DNA of 64,000 bases from Stenotrophomonas maltophilia (GCA_002363385.1 DEVL01000006.1:62001-126000), one strand, 5' to 3'. Shown: positions 1-8,865, numbered from the stretch's first letter. Numbers and translations: made by a program. Notes: generated by a model not told the origin, from the sequence alone.

Positions 1-410
1 TGCGCATGGGCCACGCCCAGGTAGATCAGGCGCGCCTCTTCGCGGCCGCTGACCACTTCGATCGCATGGCCGAGCGCGGTTTCGGCCGGCATCAGGAAGG
101 CCTGCGGTGAGCGCAGCTGGCGGACGGTGTTGGTGGCCAGTGCACGCACCCGCACCGCGGGGATTGCCCGGATGCGCTGGCCGAACCGGGCCAGACACTC
201 CAGTGCGCGCTGTCGGGCTTCGGCGGACAGGCCGCCCTTGCCATCCAGGCCATCGGCCATGCGCACGGTCTCGCGCAGGCGGTCGACGACCCGCAACTGC
301 CCGAGCGTGTATCGCGCGATGACCATGTGGAAGCTGTTCGATCCAAGGTCGATGGCGGCGAGCAGGTCGCCATCCTGCAGAGCGGGCGGAGTCGTGGAGG
401 TATGCGGCAT
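1..410 (-). CDS. ppx: Exopolyphosphatase, N-terminal part (runs off the window)
   Basis: Releases phosphate from the ends of polyphosphate, opposing PPK. Only the first ~136 codons are present, and the gene continues past base 1. The translation opens MPHTSTTPPALQDG and then shows the sugar-kinase/HSP70-fold phosphate-1 motif AAIDLGSNSFHMV, followed by RVVDRLRETVRMADGL, both typical of the Ppx/GppA family. The ATG at 410 is the only good in-frame start before the motif. It lies 80 bp downstream of ppk1 on the same strand, and two hairpins in the gap may attenuate read-through. GppA is an alternative, but the position beside ppk1 favours Ppx. Confidence 0.88.
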   Translation of the reverse strand, partial: MPHTSTTPPALQDGDLLAAIDLGSNSFHMVIARYTLGQLRVVDRLRETVRMADGLDGKGGLSAEARQRALECLARFGQRIRAIPAVRVRALATNTVRQLRSPQAFLMPAETALGHAIEVVSGREEARLIYLGVAHA

Positions 411-434
411 GGGCGAATGTTAGCCGAAGGGTGG

Positions 435-487
435 GGCCGCGCGTCACCGCGCGGCCTTCACATCATCACGCTGCGACCTTGGGTCGC
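435..487 (-). terminator. Two hairpins between ppk1 and ppx
   Basis: Two perfect inverted repeats lie in the 80-bp gap. One has 9-bp arms GGCCGCGCG/CGCGCGGCC (435-443 and 448-456). The other has 6-bp arms GCGACC/GGTCGC (473-478 and 482-487). Neither is followed by a T-run on the minus strand, so they look more like attenuators or 3'-end stabilisers than strong terminators. Confidence 0.45.
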
Positions 488-490
488 GGT

Positions 491-2572
491 TCAAAGGCCC
501 TGCAGCAGGGCCATCTGCGCCGAGTGCGGCGGCTCGTCGTGCCCCGGCGTGCACTTGATGTAGCTGCCGTCGGCCTGCAGTTCCCAGGCATTGAGGTTGT
601 CGTCCAGGTAGTTCTGCAGCACGTCGCGGTAGACCTTGCGCGCCAGTTCCGGATCCAGGATCGGGAAGCAGGTCTCGACCCGGCGCAGCAGGTTGCGCTC
701 CAGCCAGTCCGCGCTGGCGCAGAACAGCTCCGAGGCGCCGTCATTGCCGAACCAGTAGACCCGGCTGTGTTCCAGGAAGCGGCCGACGATCGAGCGCACC
801 CGGATGGTGTCCGAAACGCCGGGGACGCCCGGGCGCAGGGTGCAGGCGCCGCGCACGATCAGGTCGATCTGCACGCCCGCCTGCGAGGCCGCGTACAGGG
901 CACGGATCACCTGGGGTTCGTTGAGGGCATTCATCTTGGCGATGATCCGCCCCGGTCGGCCACTGGCAGCCAGGCGCGTTTCGCGCTCGATCCGCTGCAG
1001 CAGGCCCGGGTGCAGGGTGAAGGGTGACTGCAGCAGGCGCTTGAGCTTCATCCGCGGGGCCAGCCCGGACAGCTGCTGGAACAGCAGGTGCACATCGTTG
1101 CCGATGTCCGCATCGGCGGTGATCAGGCTCAGGTCGGTGTAGGCCCGCGCGGTGCCGCTGTGATAGTTGCCGGTGCCCAGGTGCACGTAGCGGCGCAGCT
1201 TGCGGCCTTCGCGGCGCACGATCAGCAGCATCTTGGCGTGGGTCTTGAAGCCGACCACGCCGTAGACGACCTGGACGCCGGCCTCCTGCAGGCGGTCGGC
1301 CAGGCCGAGGTTGGCTTCCTCATCGAAGCGCGCGCGCAGCTCGACCACGACGGTGACGTCCTTGCCGTTGCGGGCGGCCTGGATCAGCGCATCGACGATC
1401 AGCGAATCCTTGCCGGTGCGGTACAGGGTCTGCTTGATCGCCAGCACATTCGGGTCGACGGCGGCCTGCTTGATCACATCCAGCACGGCGGTGAACGCAT
1501 CGAAAGGATGGTGCAGCAGCACGTCGCGGCGCGCGACGATTTCGAAGATGCCATCGCTGTCGCGCAGCACGCGCGGGCTCAGCGAGGGATACTTCAGGTC
1601 CGGCCGCTGGATCACGTCGTACAGCTGGACCACGCGGTTGAGGTTGACCGGGCCGTCGATGCGGTACACCGCGTTCTCGGTGAGACCGAAGTTCTGCAGC
1701 AGGGTGCGCACGATGTCGCGCGGGCAGTCCTGTGCGATCTCCAGCCGCACGGCCGGGCGGTAACCCCGGTCGACCAGCTCATCGCGCAGCGCCAGGGCCA
1801 GGTTCTCGACTTCCTCCTCGTCCACCACCAGCTCGGAATTGCGGGTCACGCGGAACTGATACGCGCCCTGGACTTCCATGCCCGGGAACATCTCATCGAC
1901 GAAGGTCGACAGCACCGAGGACAGGAACACGAAGGTCTGCGGGCCGCCGAGTTTTTCCGGCAGCTGGATGATGCGCGGCAGCGAGCGCGGCGCGCGCACG
2001 ATCGCCAGATGGCCGGCACGGCCGAACGCATCGGTGCCCTTGAGCACCACCACGATGTTCAGCGATTTGTTGAGGATCTTCGGGAACGGGTGCGACGGAT
2101 CCAGGCCGAGCGGGGACAGCACCGGCATGATCTCGTTGCGGAAATACGCCCGCAGCCAGCGCTTCTGGCGATGGTTCCAGGAGTGCCGGCCAAGCACATC
2201 GATGCCGGCCTCATGCAGTGCCGGGCGCAGGGTCTCGTTCCAGCAGCGGTACTGCTGGTCGACCAGCTGTGCAGCGCGGTCGTGGATGGCGTTGAGGATC
2301 GCCTGCGGGGTCATGCCGTCCGGCGCCGGCGGCAGGCCGTACTCCTGCGCATGGCGCACCGCGGCCGCGCGGATCTCGAAGAACTCATCCAGATTGGTGC
2401 AGGAAATGCACATGAAGCGCAGACGCTCCAGCAGCGGTACCTGCGGGTCCATCGCCTGGGCCAGCACGCGGAAGTTGAAATCCAGCTGCGACAGCTCGCG
2501 GTTGATGTACAGCGCCGGATCGCGCAGCGGATCGCCGTCCACAGGCACGGCGGCGGGAACAGGAGTGCTCAT
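491..2572 (-). CDS. ppk1: Polyphosphate kinase 1
   Basis: Reversibly transfers the ATP gamma-phosphate onto polyphosphate. The 693-aa length is normal for PPK1. The N domain opens with ALYINRELSQLDFNFRVL. The catalytic half carries the histidine motifs FKTHAKMLLI and YVHLGTGNYH, which hold the phosphorylated histidine of the family. The ATG overlaps the phoR stop by 4 bp (ATGA type), so ppk1 is probably translationally coupled to the phosphate sensor and transcribed from the Pho-box promoter of phoB. ppx follows downstream. Confidence 0.97.
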   Translation of the reverse strand: MSTPVPAAVPVDGDPLRDPALYINRELSQLDFNFRVLAQAMDPQVPLLERLRFMCISCTNLDEFFEIRAAAVRHAQEYGLPPAPDGMTPQAILNAIHDRAAQLVDQQYRCWNETLRPALHEAGIDVLGRHSWNHRQKRWLRAYFRNEIMPVLSPLGLDPSHPFPKILNKSLNIVVVLKGTDAFGRAGHLAIVRAPRSLPRIIQLPEKLGGPQTFVFLSSVLSTFVDEMFPGMEVQGAYQFRVTRNSELVVDEEEVENLALALRDELVDRGYRPAVRLEIAQDCPRDIVRTLLQNFGLTENAVYRIDGPVNLNRVVQLYDVIQRPDLKYPSLSPRVLRDSDGIFEIVARRDVLLHHPFDAFTAVLDVIKQAAVDPNVLAIKQTLYRTGKDSLIVDALIQAARNGKDVTVVVELRARFDEEANLGLADRLQEAGVQVVYGVVGFKTHAKMLLIVRREGRKLRRYVHLGTGNYHSGTARAYTDLSLITADADIGNDVHLLFQQLSGLAPRMKLKRLLQSPFTLHPGLLQRIERETRLAASGRPGRIIAKMNALNEPQVIRALYAASQAGVQIDLIVRGACTLRPGVPGVSDTIRVRSIVGRFLEHSRVYWFGNDGASELFCASADWLERNLLRRVETCFPILDPELARKVYRDVLQNYLDDNLNAWELQADGSYIKCTPGHDEPPHSAQMALLQGL

Positions 2573-3909
2573 GCGGAAAAGTCTTCAGAAGAAGGAAGGG
2601 AGACGACCTCGTTGCGCGCGCGCACCTGGTCGGCATCGAAATGGCACGAGAACGTGCTGCCTTTACCGACCTCGCTCTGGATGTCCAGGCGGGCATGGTG
2701 CAGGCCGAGAATATGCTTGACGATCGACAGCCCGAGCCCGGTGCCGCCGCTCTCGCGCGAGCGGCTGCTGGAGACGCGGTAGAAGCGTTCGGTCAGGCGC
2801 GGCAGATGGTTGGCCGGAATGCCGTAACCGGTGTCGCGTACCGACAGCACCACGCCATCGCCTTCGCGCGCGAACTCTACTTCCACGCGGCCACCGGCCG
2901 GGGTGTAGCGCACCGCGTTGGTGACCAGGTTGGAAAACGCGCTGTGCAGTTCCTTGTTGGAGCCCTGCAGGTCCACGCCGGCGGTATCGATGATGCTGAT
3001 CTGGTGGCGGCCCTGGCTGTGCGCCTCGGCCTCGCGGCGCAGCGTGGCCAGCATCGGGGTCATCGCCACGGCTTCGGCTTCGGTGTGTTCCTGTGATTCC
3101 AGACGCGACAGGGTAAGCAGGTCTTCGACCAGCTGCGCCATGCGCTGGGATTGCTTGCGCATCTCCTCCAGCATCGGGCCGGTGCCGGGGAAATCTTCCG
3201 GATCCATCATGTCCAGATAGCCGTGCACCACGGTCAGCGGGGTGCGCAGCTCATGCGAGACGTTGGCAACGAAATCACGGCGCACCTGTTCCAACCGCAG
3301 CAGCTTGCTGACATCGCGTGCGATCAGCAGCCAGTAGTCCGGCGAGTAGGGAATCAGGCGCAGGTTGAGGCGGATCGCTGGGTCGACCGGGGAGGGGACG
3401 TCCAGGATCGGTTCGGCATTGCGGCCGCCGGCCAGCCAGTGCGCCAGCGGCATCGGCTGCAGGCGTTCAACCAGCGCCTCGCCCAGATCACCGGGGTGGT
3501 GCAGGCCGAGCAGCGAGGTGGCCGCTTCGTTGAACCACTGCACGCGCTGGCTGTTGCGGTCGACCACCACCACGGCATCGGGCAGGGCGGCGGCCGCGGC
3601 GCGATAACTGCGCAGCATGTCCAGCAGGCGCCGCTTGCGCGTGCGCATTTCCCACTGATTGCGGTAGAGCAGGCGGTCCAGCTCGTTCCATACACCGGTG
3701 CCGTCGCCCATGTCCCAGCGATGGCGTGCGGTCAGCCCGCGCAACACCCGGCGCAGCCGCCAGTAATGCCAGGTCAGCGCGCCGATCGAAGCCAGCGCGA
3801 TGCACATCCAGACGTGGCCGACCGCCAAGCCCAGCAAGCCGGCCGCGAGCAGCAGGGCGGCGAGGGTGGCCAGCGTTTTCAACCAGGCAGAACGGATGTG
3901 GCGGGGCAT
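2569..3909 (-). CDS. phoR: Phosphate regulon sensor histidine kinase PhoR
   Basis: Membrane kinase that phosphorylates PhoB under phosphate limitation. It has 446 aa: two hydrophobic N-terminal helices (about residues 10-50), then a PAS-like region (DAVVVVDRNSQRVQWFNEAA), then the H-box FVANVSHELRTPLT. The ATP-binding domain has an N-box (NLVTNAVRYTP), DTGYGIP and GGTGLGLSIVKHI. Length and order match PhoR. It sits 98 bp behind phoB, with a 12-bp-stem hairpin in the gap, and overlaps ppk1 by 4 bp. Confidence 0.96.
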   Translation of the reverse strand: MPRHIRSAWLKTLATLAALLLAAGLLGLAVGHVWMCIALASIGALTWHYWRLRRVLRGLTARHRWDMGDGTGVWNELDRLLYRNQWEMRTRKRRLLDMLRSYRAAAAALPDAVVVVDRNSQRVQWFNEAATSLLGLHHPGDLGEALVERLQPMPLAHWLAGGRNAEPILDVPSPVDPAIRLNLRLIPYSPDYWLLIARDVSKLLRLEQVRRDFVANVSHELRTPLTVVHGYLDMMDPEDFPGTGPMLEEMRKQSQRMAQLVEDLLTLSRLESQEHTEAEAVAMTPMLATLRREAEAHSQGRHQISIIDTAGVDLQGSNKELHSAFSNLVTNAVRYTPAGGRVEVEFAREGDGVVLSVRDTGYGIPANHLPRLTERFYRVSSSRSRESGGTGLGLSIVKHILGLHHARLDIQSEVGKGSTFSCHFDADQVRARNEVVSLPSSEDFSA

Positions 3910-3966
3910 TGCGGTCTCGCAGAAAGTGCGGGCCTCGGAATCGATCCAAGGTTATAGCAGGAGTAG

Positions 3967-3996
3967 CCGGAACCAGGCATGCGCGCCTGGTTCCGG
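3967..3996 (-). terminator. Hairpin in the phoB-phoR gap
   Basis: A perfect 12-bp inverted repeat (arms CCGGAACCAGGC/GCCTGGTTCCGG, 6-nt loop) lies between the phoB stop and the phoR start. No clear T-run follows on the minus strand. A TATAAC hexamer just beyond it could be a weak secondary -10 for phoR. It probably reduces phoR expression relative to phoB. Confidence 0.5.
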
Positions 3997-4007
3997 CCCG
4001 ACGAGAC

Positions 4008-4697
4008 TCAGGTCGAGGTGGAGAACCGGTAGCCGGCACCGCGTACGGTCTGCACCATGTTCTCGGCACCGAACGGCTCCAGCGTCTTGCGCAGGCGGCG
4101 GATGTGCACGTCGATGGTGCGCTCCTCCACGTACACGCTGCCGCCCCACACGTGATCCAGCAGCTGGGCACGGGTGTAGACGCGTTCGGGGTGGGTCATG
4201 AAGAAATGCAGCAGGCGGTATTCGGTCGGACCGATCGGCACCGGCTGGTCGCCGGCGAAGACGCGGTGCGCGGCGCCATCGATGCGGATCGTACCCACCG
4301 CGACGCTGCCATCTTCGTCGTCGTCGCGGGCGCGGCGCATGACCGCACGGATGCGGGCCAGCAGTTCGCGTGCCGAGAACGGCTTGACCACATAGTCGTC
4401 CACACCGGCTTCCAGACCACCGACCCGATCGTTTTCCTCGCCACGTGCGGTCAGCATGATGATCGGCACCTCGCGGGTGAGGGCTTCTTTGCGCCAGCGC
4501 CGGGCCAGGTCCAGGCCGCTGGTGCCCGGCAGCATCCAGTCCAGCAGGATCAGGTCCGGGACGCGATCGGCGATGGCGGTCTGCGCCTCGCGGGCGTCGC
4601 CAGCATGGATCGGGTCGTAGTCGCCCTTGCGCAGGGCAAAGGCGACCATTTCGCGGATCGCGGGTTCGTCATCGACGATCAGGATGCGTTTCTGCAC
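4008..4697 (-). CDS. phoB: Phosphate regulon response regulator PhoB
   Basis: OmpR-family activator of phosphate-starvation genes, 229 aa. The receiver domain has the acidic pair VDDEP near the N-terminus, the phospho-acceptor Asp in LILLDWMLPG, and the switch Lys in VKPFSAREL. The C-terminal winged helix includes LLDHVWGGSVYVEERTIDVH and ends RGAGYRFSTST. The start is GTG at 4697, preceded by GGTGG. A Pho box lies 55-72 bp upstream, so autoregulation is likely. phoR, ppk1 and ppx follow on the same strand. Confidence 0.97.
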   Translation of the reverse strand: MQKRILIVDDEPAIREMVAFALRKGDYDPIHAGDAREAQTAIADRVPDLILLDWMLPGTSGLDLARRWRKEALTREVPIIMLTARGEENDRVGGLEAGVDDYVVKPFSARELLARIRAVMRRARDDDEDGSVAVGTIRIDGAAHRVFAGDQPVPIGPTEYRLLHFFMTHPERVYTRAQLLDHVWGGSVYVEERTIDVHIRRLRKTLEPFGAENMVQTVRGAGYRFSTST

Positions 4698-4751
4698 GTG
4701 CCCACCGTATTGCTCATCAGATCGGGATTGAGCTCAGTAGACTACGGTTTC

Positions 4752-4769
4752 ATGACAGGTTTGTGACGA
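4752..4769 (-). promoter_or_regulatory. Pho box (PhoB-binding site) upstream of phoB
   Basis: On the minus strand the site reads TCGTCAC-AAAC-CTGTCAT. Two 7-bp half sites are separated by an AT-rich 4-bp spacer, as in the CTGTCAT-N4-CTGTCAT consensus, and the second half is perfect. A -10-like TCTACT begins 10 bp downstream, the geometry expected of a PhoB-activated promoter in which the box replaces the -35 element. This implies autoregulation and phosphate control of phoBR-ppk-ppx. Confidence 0.8.
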
Positions 4770-4830
4770 GCTGGCCGTTCCCGTCGGTCACCGCCATCTG
4801 GCGGTCATGAGCGGACGGGCGCCGCGCCCC

Positions 4831-6471
4831 TCAGCGGCGGTCCAGATCCGGGTCGTCGATTCCCTGCCGGCGCATTTCCAGCACGGTCGGGGTGATGCTC
4901 TCGATCCGGGCGTCGACCCGGGCACGACCTACGTAATCCAGGCTCGGCTGCTTCTTCAGTGCCTGCAGCTGGATCAGTGCCTGTTCCGGGCGACCGCTCA
5001 GGAAGGCGGCCTCGGCGTAGGCCTCGCTGGCCCGGGTGGTGTCCCCGGCCAACTCGCTGGCGCGGGCGAACCGTTGCTGGAAGACCGGATCATTGCCGCT
5101 TTGCGACAGCATCGGGCGCAGCATTGCCTGCGCGCGCTGGCCGGCTTCGCGCCCGCCCTGTTCGTTGAGGATCGACGCATAGGTCAGGGCCACCGGACGG
5201 CTGCCCGGGTGCTGGCGCATGAGCGTTTCGAAGCGGGCGTTGGCCTGTGCCTGCTGGCCCGAACGCGACTCGGCCTCGCCCAGGGCCAGGGCCACCCACA
5301 GGTTGTCGGGATGGTCGCGCAGCAGCTCGGTGAGGTCGCGGGTAGCCTGTGCCGCCGCACTGTTGCGCAGCCGCCCCAGCGCAAGCCCATAGCGTTGCGG
5401 TTCGGTCAGCCCGTTCTTCTGCGCGCGCTGCAGGCGTTCATACTCGCCGATCACATCGGCGGGGGTATCGGCGCTGAGCACGCGCAGGCGCTCGCGCGCC
5501 CACTCGAACTGGCCCGTGCTGCCGCGGCTGAGCGAATTGACCGAGATCTGCATCGAGGCCGGGAGCAGGGGGTTGCTCCGCCGTACCAGCGGATCGGACA
5601 GTGCCGGGTCGGCCGGGTTCACCCGCTCCTGGCGGACCCCGCCGGGCACCTCGGTGGTGAGCAGCACGGTGTCTTTCTTCATCTGCTCGGCGCGCGCCTT
5701 GGCCTCGCTGATGCGGGTGGTGGTGACCGGGTGGGTCTGCAGGAAATCCGGCACGCTGTAGCCGCCCTGGTTGCCCCGCATCGAGGCCGACATGCGCTCG
5801 AAGAACCCGGCCATCGCATCCACGTCGTAGCCGCTGCGGGCCAGGGTGCGGATGCCCAGCCGATCGGCCTCGGACTCATTGGAACGGGTGTAATTGATCT
5901 GGCGCTGCTGCATCAGTCCCATGCCGGAGGTGATCGCGGCCATGGTGGCATCGCCAGAGGAATTGCCCCCGGCCTGCTGCGCGGCCACGACCGCGGCCAG
6001 CATGCCCAGCAGGATGGGAATCTGGTCGCGCTGGGCGCGCTCCACCCCGCGCAGCACGTGCTGCTGGGTGACGTGGGCGATTTCGTGGGAGAGCACCGCT
6101 GCTACTTCGTCCTCGCGCTCGGCGGTCAGCACCAGGCCCGCATTCACGCCGATATAGCCGCCCAGGGTGGCGAAGGCGTTGATCTGCCGGTCCTTGAGCA
6201 TGAAGAAGGTATACGACTGGCGCGGCTGGGCACTGTTGGAGCCCAGCCGGGCACCCATGGTCTGCAACCAGTCATCGACCAGCGGGTCGTCGAGCAGGAA
6301 GCCGTAGTTGCGCAGTTCGCGCAGCATCATCCCGCCGTACTCGGCCTGCCGGGCCGGGGTCAGCAGCTCGCCAGCCGAGGACCCGATGTCCGGCAGCTTG
6401 CTTTCCTGGGCGCCGGCCAACGGCACCGCCAAGGCCAGGGTCAACGCGGCAGAGAGCAGCAAAGGGCGCAA
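4831..6471 (-). CDS. BepA/YfgC-like M48 periplasmic metalloprotease with TPR region
   Basis: Likely outer-membrane quality-control protease or chaperone. The 546-aa protein starts with a signal peptide (MRPLLLSAALTLALAVPLAGAQ). The M48 domain has the zinc motif SHEIAHVTQQH and the third-ligand motif SNESEADRLG, followed by a C-terminal helical TPR-type repeat region. It is longer than E. coli BepA (487 aa) but has the same architecture. The start is a TTG at 6471 with AGGAG 6-7 bp upstream, and no ATG would retain the signal peptide. It is divergent from grxC. Confidence 0.88.
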   Translation of the reverse strand: MRPLLLSAALTLALAVPLAGAQESKLPDIGSSAGELLTPARQAEYGGMMLRELRNYGFLLDDPLVDDWLQTMGARLGSNSAQPRQSYTFFMLKDRQINAFATLGGYIGVNAGLVLTAEREDEVAAVLSHEIAHVTQQHVLRGVERAQRDQIPILLGMLAAVVAAQQAGGNSSGDATMAAITSGMGLMQQRQINYTRSNESEADRLGIRTLARSGYDVDAMAGFFERMSASMRGNQGGYSVPDFLQTHPVTTTRISEAKARAEQMKKDTVLLTTEVPGGVRQERVNPADPALSDPLVRRSNPLLPASMQISVNSLSRGSTGQFEWARERLRVLSADTPADVIGEYERLQRAQKNGLTEPQRYGLALGRLRNSAAAQATRDLTELLRDHPDNLWVALALGEAESRSGQQAQANARFETLMRQHPGSRPVALTYASILNEQGGREAGQRAQAMLRPMLSQSGNDPVFQQRFARASELAGDTTRASEAYAEAAFLSGRPEQALIQLQALKKQPSLDYVGRARVDARIESITPTVLEMRRQGIDDPDLDRR

Positions 6472-6613
6472 ACGGAGCTCCTGGAGGAAAGGCGGACGAC
6501 AGCGTGACAGGGCCAGTGCAACCTGCGGTTAAACCACAGTGTTGCGGCGGTGACGTGGAAAATCCAGCAGACCGCTACCATATACAGACCAACGTTCCGC
6601 TGTGGAGTTTCCC

Positions 6614-6913
6614 GTGAGCCAAGATGCTGTTACCCCCCCGGGTGGTGCGCCCGCCATCACCATCTACTCGACCGCGGTGTGCCCGTACTGCGTGGCCGCC
6701 AAGAACTTCCTGAAGAGCAAGGGCCGGGAGTGGACCGAGGTCCGGATCGACCTGGACGCTGCCGAGCGCGAGAAGATGATGGCCAAGACCCGCCGCACCA
6801 GCGTGCCGCAGATCTTCGTCGGCGAGGTCCACGTGGGTGGCTACGACGACATGATGGCGCTGCACCGCGCTGGCAAGCTGGAGCCGCTGCTGGCCGGGCA
6901 GGACCCGGCATGA
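6614..6913 (+). CDS. grxC: Glutaredoxin 3
   Basis: Glutathione-dependent cytosolic disulfide reductase of about 99 aa. The CPYC active site (TAVCPYCVAAKNFL), the cis-Pro motif TSVPQIFV and the GG motif VGGYDDM are all present, as in class I dithiol glutaredoxins. I chose the GTG at 6614 because TGGAG lies 6 bp ahead. An in-frame GTG at 6602 would leave no room for a ribosome site. A 4-bp overlap with the next gene suggests coupling to another redox protein. Confidence 0.93.
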   Translation: MSQDAVTPPGGAPAITIYSTAVCPYCVAAKNFLKSKGREWTEVRIDLDAAEREKMMAKTRRTSVPQIFVGEVHVGGYDDMMALHRAGKLEPLLAGQDPA

Positions 6914-7302
6914 GCGCGTCCGACGACGGCAGCAAGGACCGCATCGCCGAATTCACCGAGTTCCGCCAGCGCATGAACCAGCGCATCCTGGGCGAGCCGA
7001 ACCAGGTGGTGCGCCGCTTCTTCGCGCTGGACACCCAGACCTACCAGGCGGGCGCGCTGGATGTGAAGACCAAGGAACTGCTGGGTCTGGTCGCCTCGAT
7101 GGTGCTGCGTTGCGATGACTGCATCAGCTACCACGTGGCCCAATGCAAGGACGCCGGCGTGACCCGCGAGGAGTTCTTCGAGACCTTCTCGGTCGGTCTG
7201 GTGGTCGGCGGTTCCATCGTGATCCCGCACCTGCGCCGCGCGGTGGACTTCCTGGATCAGCTCGAAGGTGGCGCTCAAGCGCCGGCCGTGCACGAACATT
7301 GA
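6910..7302 (+). CDS. AhpD-like / carboxymuconolactone decarboxylase family protein
   Basis: A 130-aa single-domain alpha-helical protein. The redox pair is in VLRCDDCISYHVAQCKDAG, matching the CxxC plus downstream His of AhpD-type proteins that act as disulfide reductases with peroxiredoxins. The ATGA overlap with grxC supports a shared redox role. True carboxymuconolactone decarboxylase activity is unlikely because the CxxC is a disulfide-reductase signature. The exact partner is unknown. Confidence 0.85.
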   Translation: MSASDDGSKDRIAEFTEFRQRMNQRILGEPNQVVRRFFALDTQTYQAGALDVKTKELLGLVASMVLRCDDCISYHVAQCKDAGVTREEFFETFSVGLVVGGSIVIPHLRRAVDFLDQLEGGAQAPAVHEH

Positions 7303-7329
7303 GGTCGGGGCCGTGATGGCCCCACCGCG

Positions 7330-7355
7330 GTAGGCGCCGACCACTGGTCGGCCGC
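7330..7355 (+). repeat. GTAG-headed palindrome (SMAG/REP-like)
   Basis: GTAG followed by an imperfect stem (CGCCGACC / GGTCGGC, loop ACT). It fits the SMAG-type REP elements known from Stenotrophomonas maltophilia. It lies in the 348-bp gap between the AhpD-like gene and the isocitrate dehydrogenase gene. Confidence 0.6.
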
Positions 7356-7513
7356 TCCGGCACCCCGGCAATGGCGTCGCCCCCGGTGGCGCACCGTTCA
7401 GGTGCGAGGCCACGTTCAGCAACCCGGATAGCAATGCCTCTGGAGGAAAGCCCCTTCTGTTGAAGGGGCGCGCCGACAGGCGCGGGGCAGAGGAGGAATG
7501 CGCGGGCAAACCT

Positions 7514-7567
7514 GCCTTACCCGCCTTGGACCAATGGCCTATTTGGGGTCCATTGGGCGGGTAAGGC
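7514..7567 (+). promoter_or_regulatory. Long inverted repeat overlapping a candidate promoter of icd
   Basis: Near-perfect inverted repeat: left arm GCCTTACCCGCC then GGACC, right arm GGTCC then GGGCGGGTAAGGC. A -10-like CATAAT (7567-7572) abuts the right arm and a TTGGGG -35-like hexamer lies inside it at 18-bp spacing. The structure could be an operator over the icd promoter or the 3' hairpin of the upstream operon. No T-run follows, so terminator is the weaker reading. Nothing else is recognisable in the gap apart from the GTAG repeat. Confidence 0.45.
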
Positions 7568-7650
7568 ATAATTGCCGATGAAACTTCCCTTGCGCCCGCG
7601 CTTCGCGCACCTCACGGATGGCGCTCCCCCTCGGTTCGGAATACACATCA

Positions 7651-8658
7651 ATGACGCAGAAAATCACGGTCATCCGCGGTGACGGCATCGGCCCGGAGAT
7701 CATGGACGCTACCCTGTTCGTGCTCGGCAAGCTGGACACCGGCTTTGAATACGAAGACGCCGACGCGGGCCTGGTCGCGCTGGAAAAGCACGGCGATCTG
7801 ATGCCGGCCTCCACCCTGGAGTCGATCGCACGCAACAAGATCGCGCTGAAGAGCCCGCTGACCACGCCGGTCGGTGGTGGCTTCACCTCGATCAACGTCA
7901 GCCTGCGCCGCCACTTCGACCTGTACGCCAACGTGCGTCCGGCGGTCTCGTTCCCGAACACCAAGTCGCGTTTCGGCGATGGCGTGGACCTGATCACCGT
8001 CCGTGAGAATACCGAAGGCGCGTACCTGGCCGAGGGCCAGGAAGTGTCGGCCGATGGCGAGACCGCCTTTTCCGGCACCCGCATCACCCGCAAGGGCTCC
8101 GAGCGCATCGTGCGCTACGCTTTCGAGCTGGCCCGCAGCACCGGCCGCAAGAAGGTCACCGCCGTGCACAAGGCCAACATCATCAAGTCGACCTCGGGCC
8201 TGTTCCTGGCCGTGGCGCGCGAAGTGGCGGCCAAGTACCCGGACATCGAGTTCCAGGAAATGATCGTCGACAACTGCTGCATGCAGCTGGTGATGCGTCC
8301 GGAACAGTTCGACGTGATCGTGACCACCAACCTGTTCGGCGACATCATCTCCGACCTGTGCGCCGGTCTGGTCGGCGGCCTGGGCCTGGCCCCGGGCGCC
8401 AACATCGGTGAGAACGCGGCGATCTTCGAGGCCGTGCACGGCACCGCGCCGGACATCGCCGGGCAGGGCAAGGCCAATCCGTGCGCGCTGCTGCTGGCCG
8501 CTGCGCAGATGCTGGACCACGTCGGCCAGGTCGAGAACGCCGAGCGCCTGCGCAAGGCCATCGTGGCCACGCTGGAAGCCAAGGATTCGCTGACCGGCGA
8601 TCTGGGCGGCACCGGCAACACCATGGGCTTCGCCCAGGCCATCGCCAGCCGCCTGTGA
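7651..8658 (+). CDS. Isocitrate dehydrogenase (probably NAD-dependent)
   Basis: Oxidative decarboxylation of isocitrate to 2-oxoglutarate in the TCA cycle. The 335-aa protein is the short homomeric type of the isocitrate/isopropylmalate dehydrogenase family. It shows IRGDGIGPEI, the substrate-loop region LITVRENTEGAYLAEG, the metal-site region NLFGDIISDLCAGLVGG and the cofactor loop FEAVHGTAPDIAG. The ATG at 7651 is preferred. An upstream in-frame ATG would add 11 residues not typical of the family. NAD preference is inferred from the short-type architecture. A strong terminator follows. Confidence 0.92.
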   Translation: MTQKITVIRGDGIGPEIMDATLFVLGKLDTGFEYEDADAGLVALEKHGDLMPASTLESIARNKIALKSPLTTPVGGGFTSINVSLRRHFDLYANVRPAVSFPNTKSRFGDGVDLITVRENTEGAYLAEGQEVSADGETAFSGTRITRKGSERIVRYAFELARSTGRKKVTAVHKANIIKSTSGLFLAVAREVAAKYPDIEFQEMIVDNCCMQLVMRPEQFDVIVTTNLFGDIISDLCAGLVGGLGLAPGANIGENAAIFEAVHGTAPDIAGQGKANPCALLLAAAQMLDHVGQVENAERLRKAIVATLEAKDSLTGDLGGTGNTMGFAQAIASRL

Positions 8659-8679
8659 GCGCGCGGGTCGGTTGTCCAG

Positions 8680-8710
8680 AAAGCGGGGCGCTTCGGCGTC
8701 CCGCTTTTTT
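8680..8710 (+). terminator. Rho-independent terminator of icd
   Basis: AAAGCGGGGCGC, a TTCG tetraloop, then GCGTCCCGC followed by six T residues. A textbook intrinsic terminator on the plus strand. Confidence 0.9.
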
Positions 8711-8865
8711 ATTGCCTGCTCGATGGCGGGGGATGGCGATCCCGACGGGAGGGGATTCATCAATCTGTGCGAGAAACGCACAGATGCTGTGTGCGTAACT
8801 GGCTGTTGGTGCACGGATCCGCCGCGCACCATGTACGCCATCCCAACCACAGCAGGAGCTTTCCC

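Noticed and set aside
8767..8865. Upstream extension of the isochorismatase-fold protein
   Set aside because: The ATG at 8866 has AGGAG and starts an ideal signal peptide. The extension would bury it.
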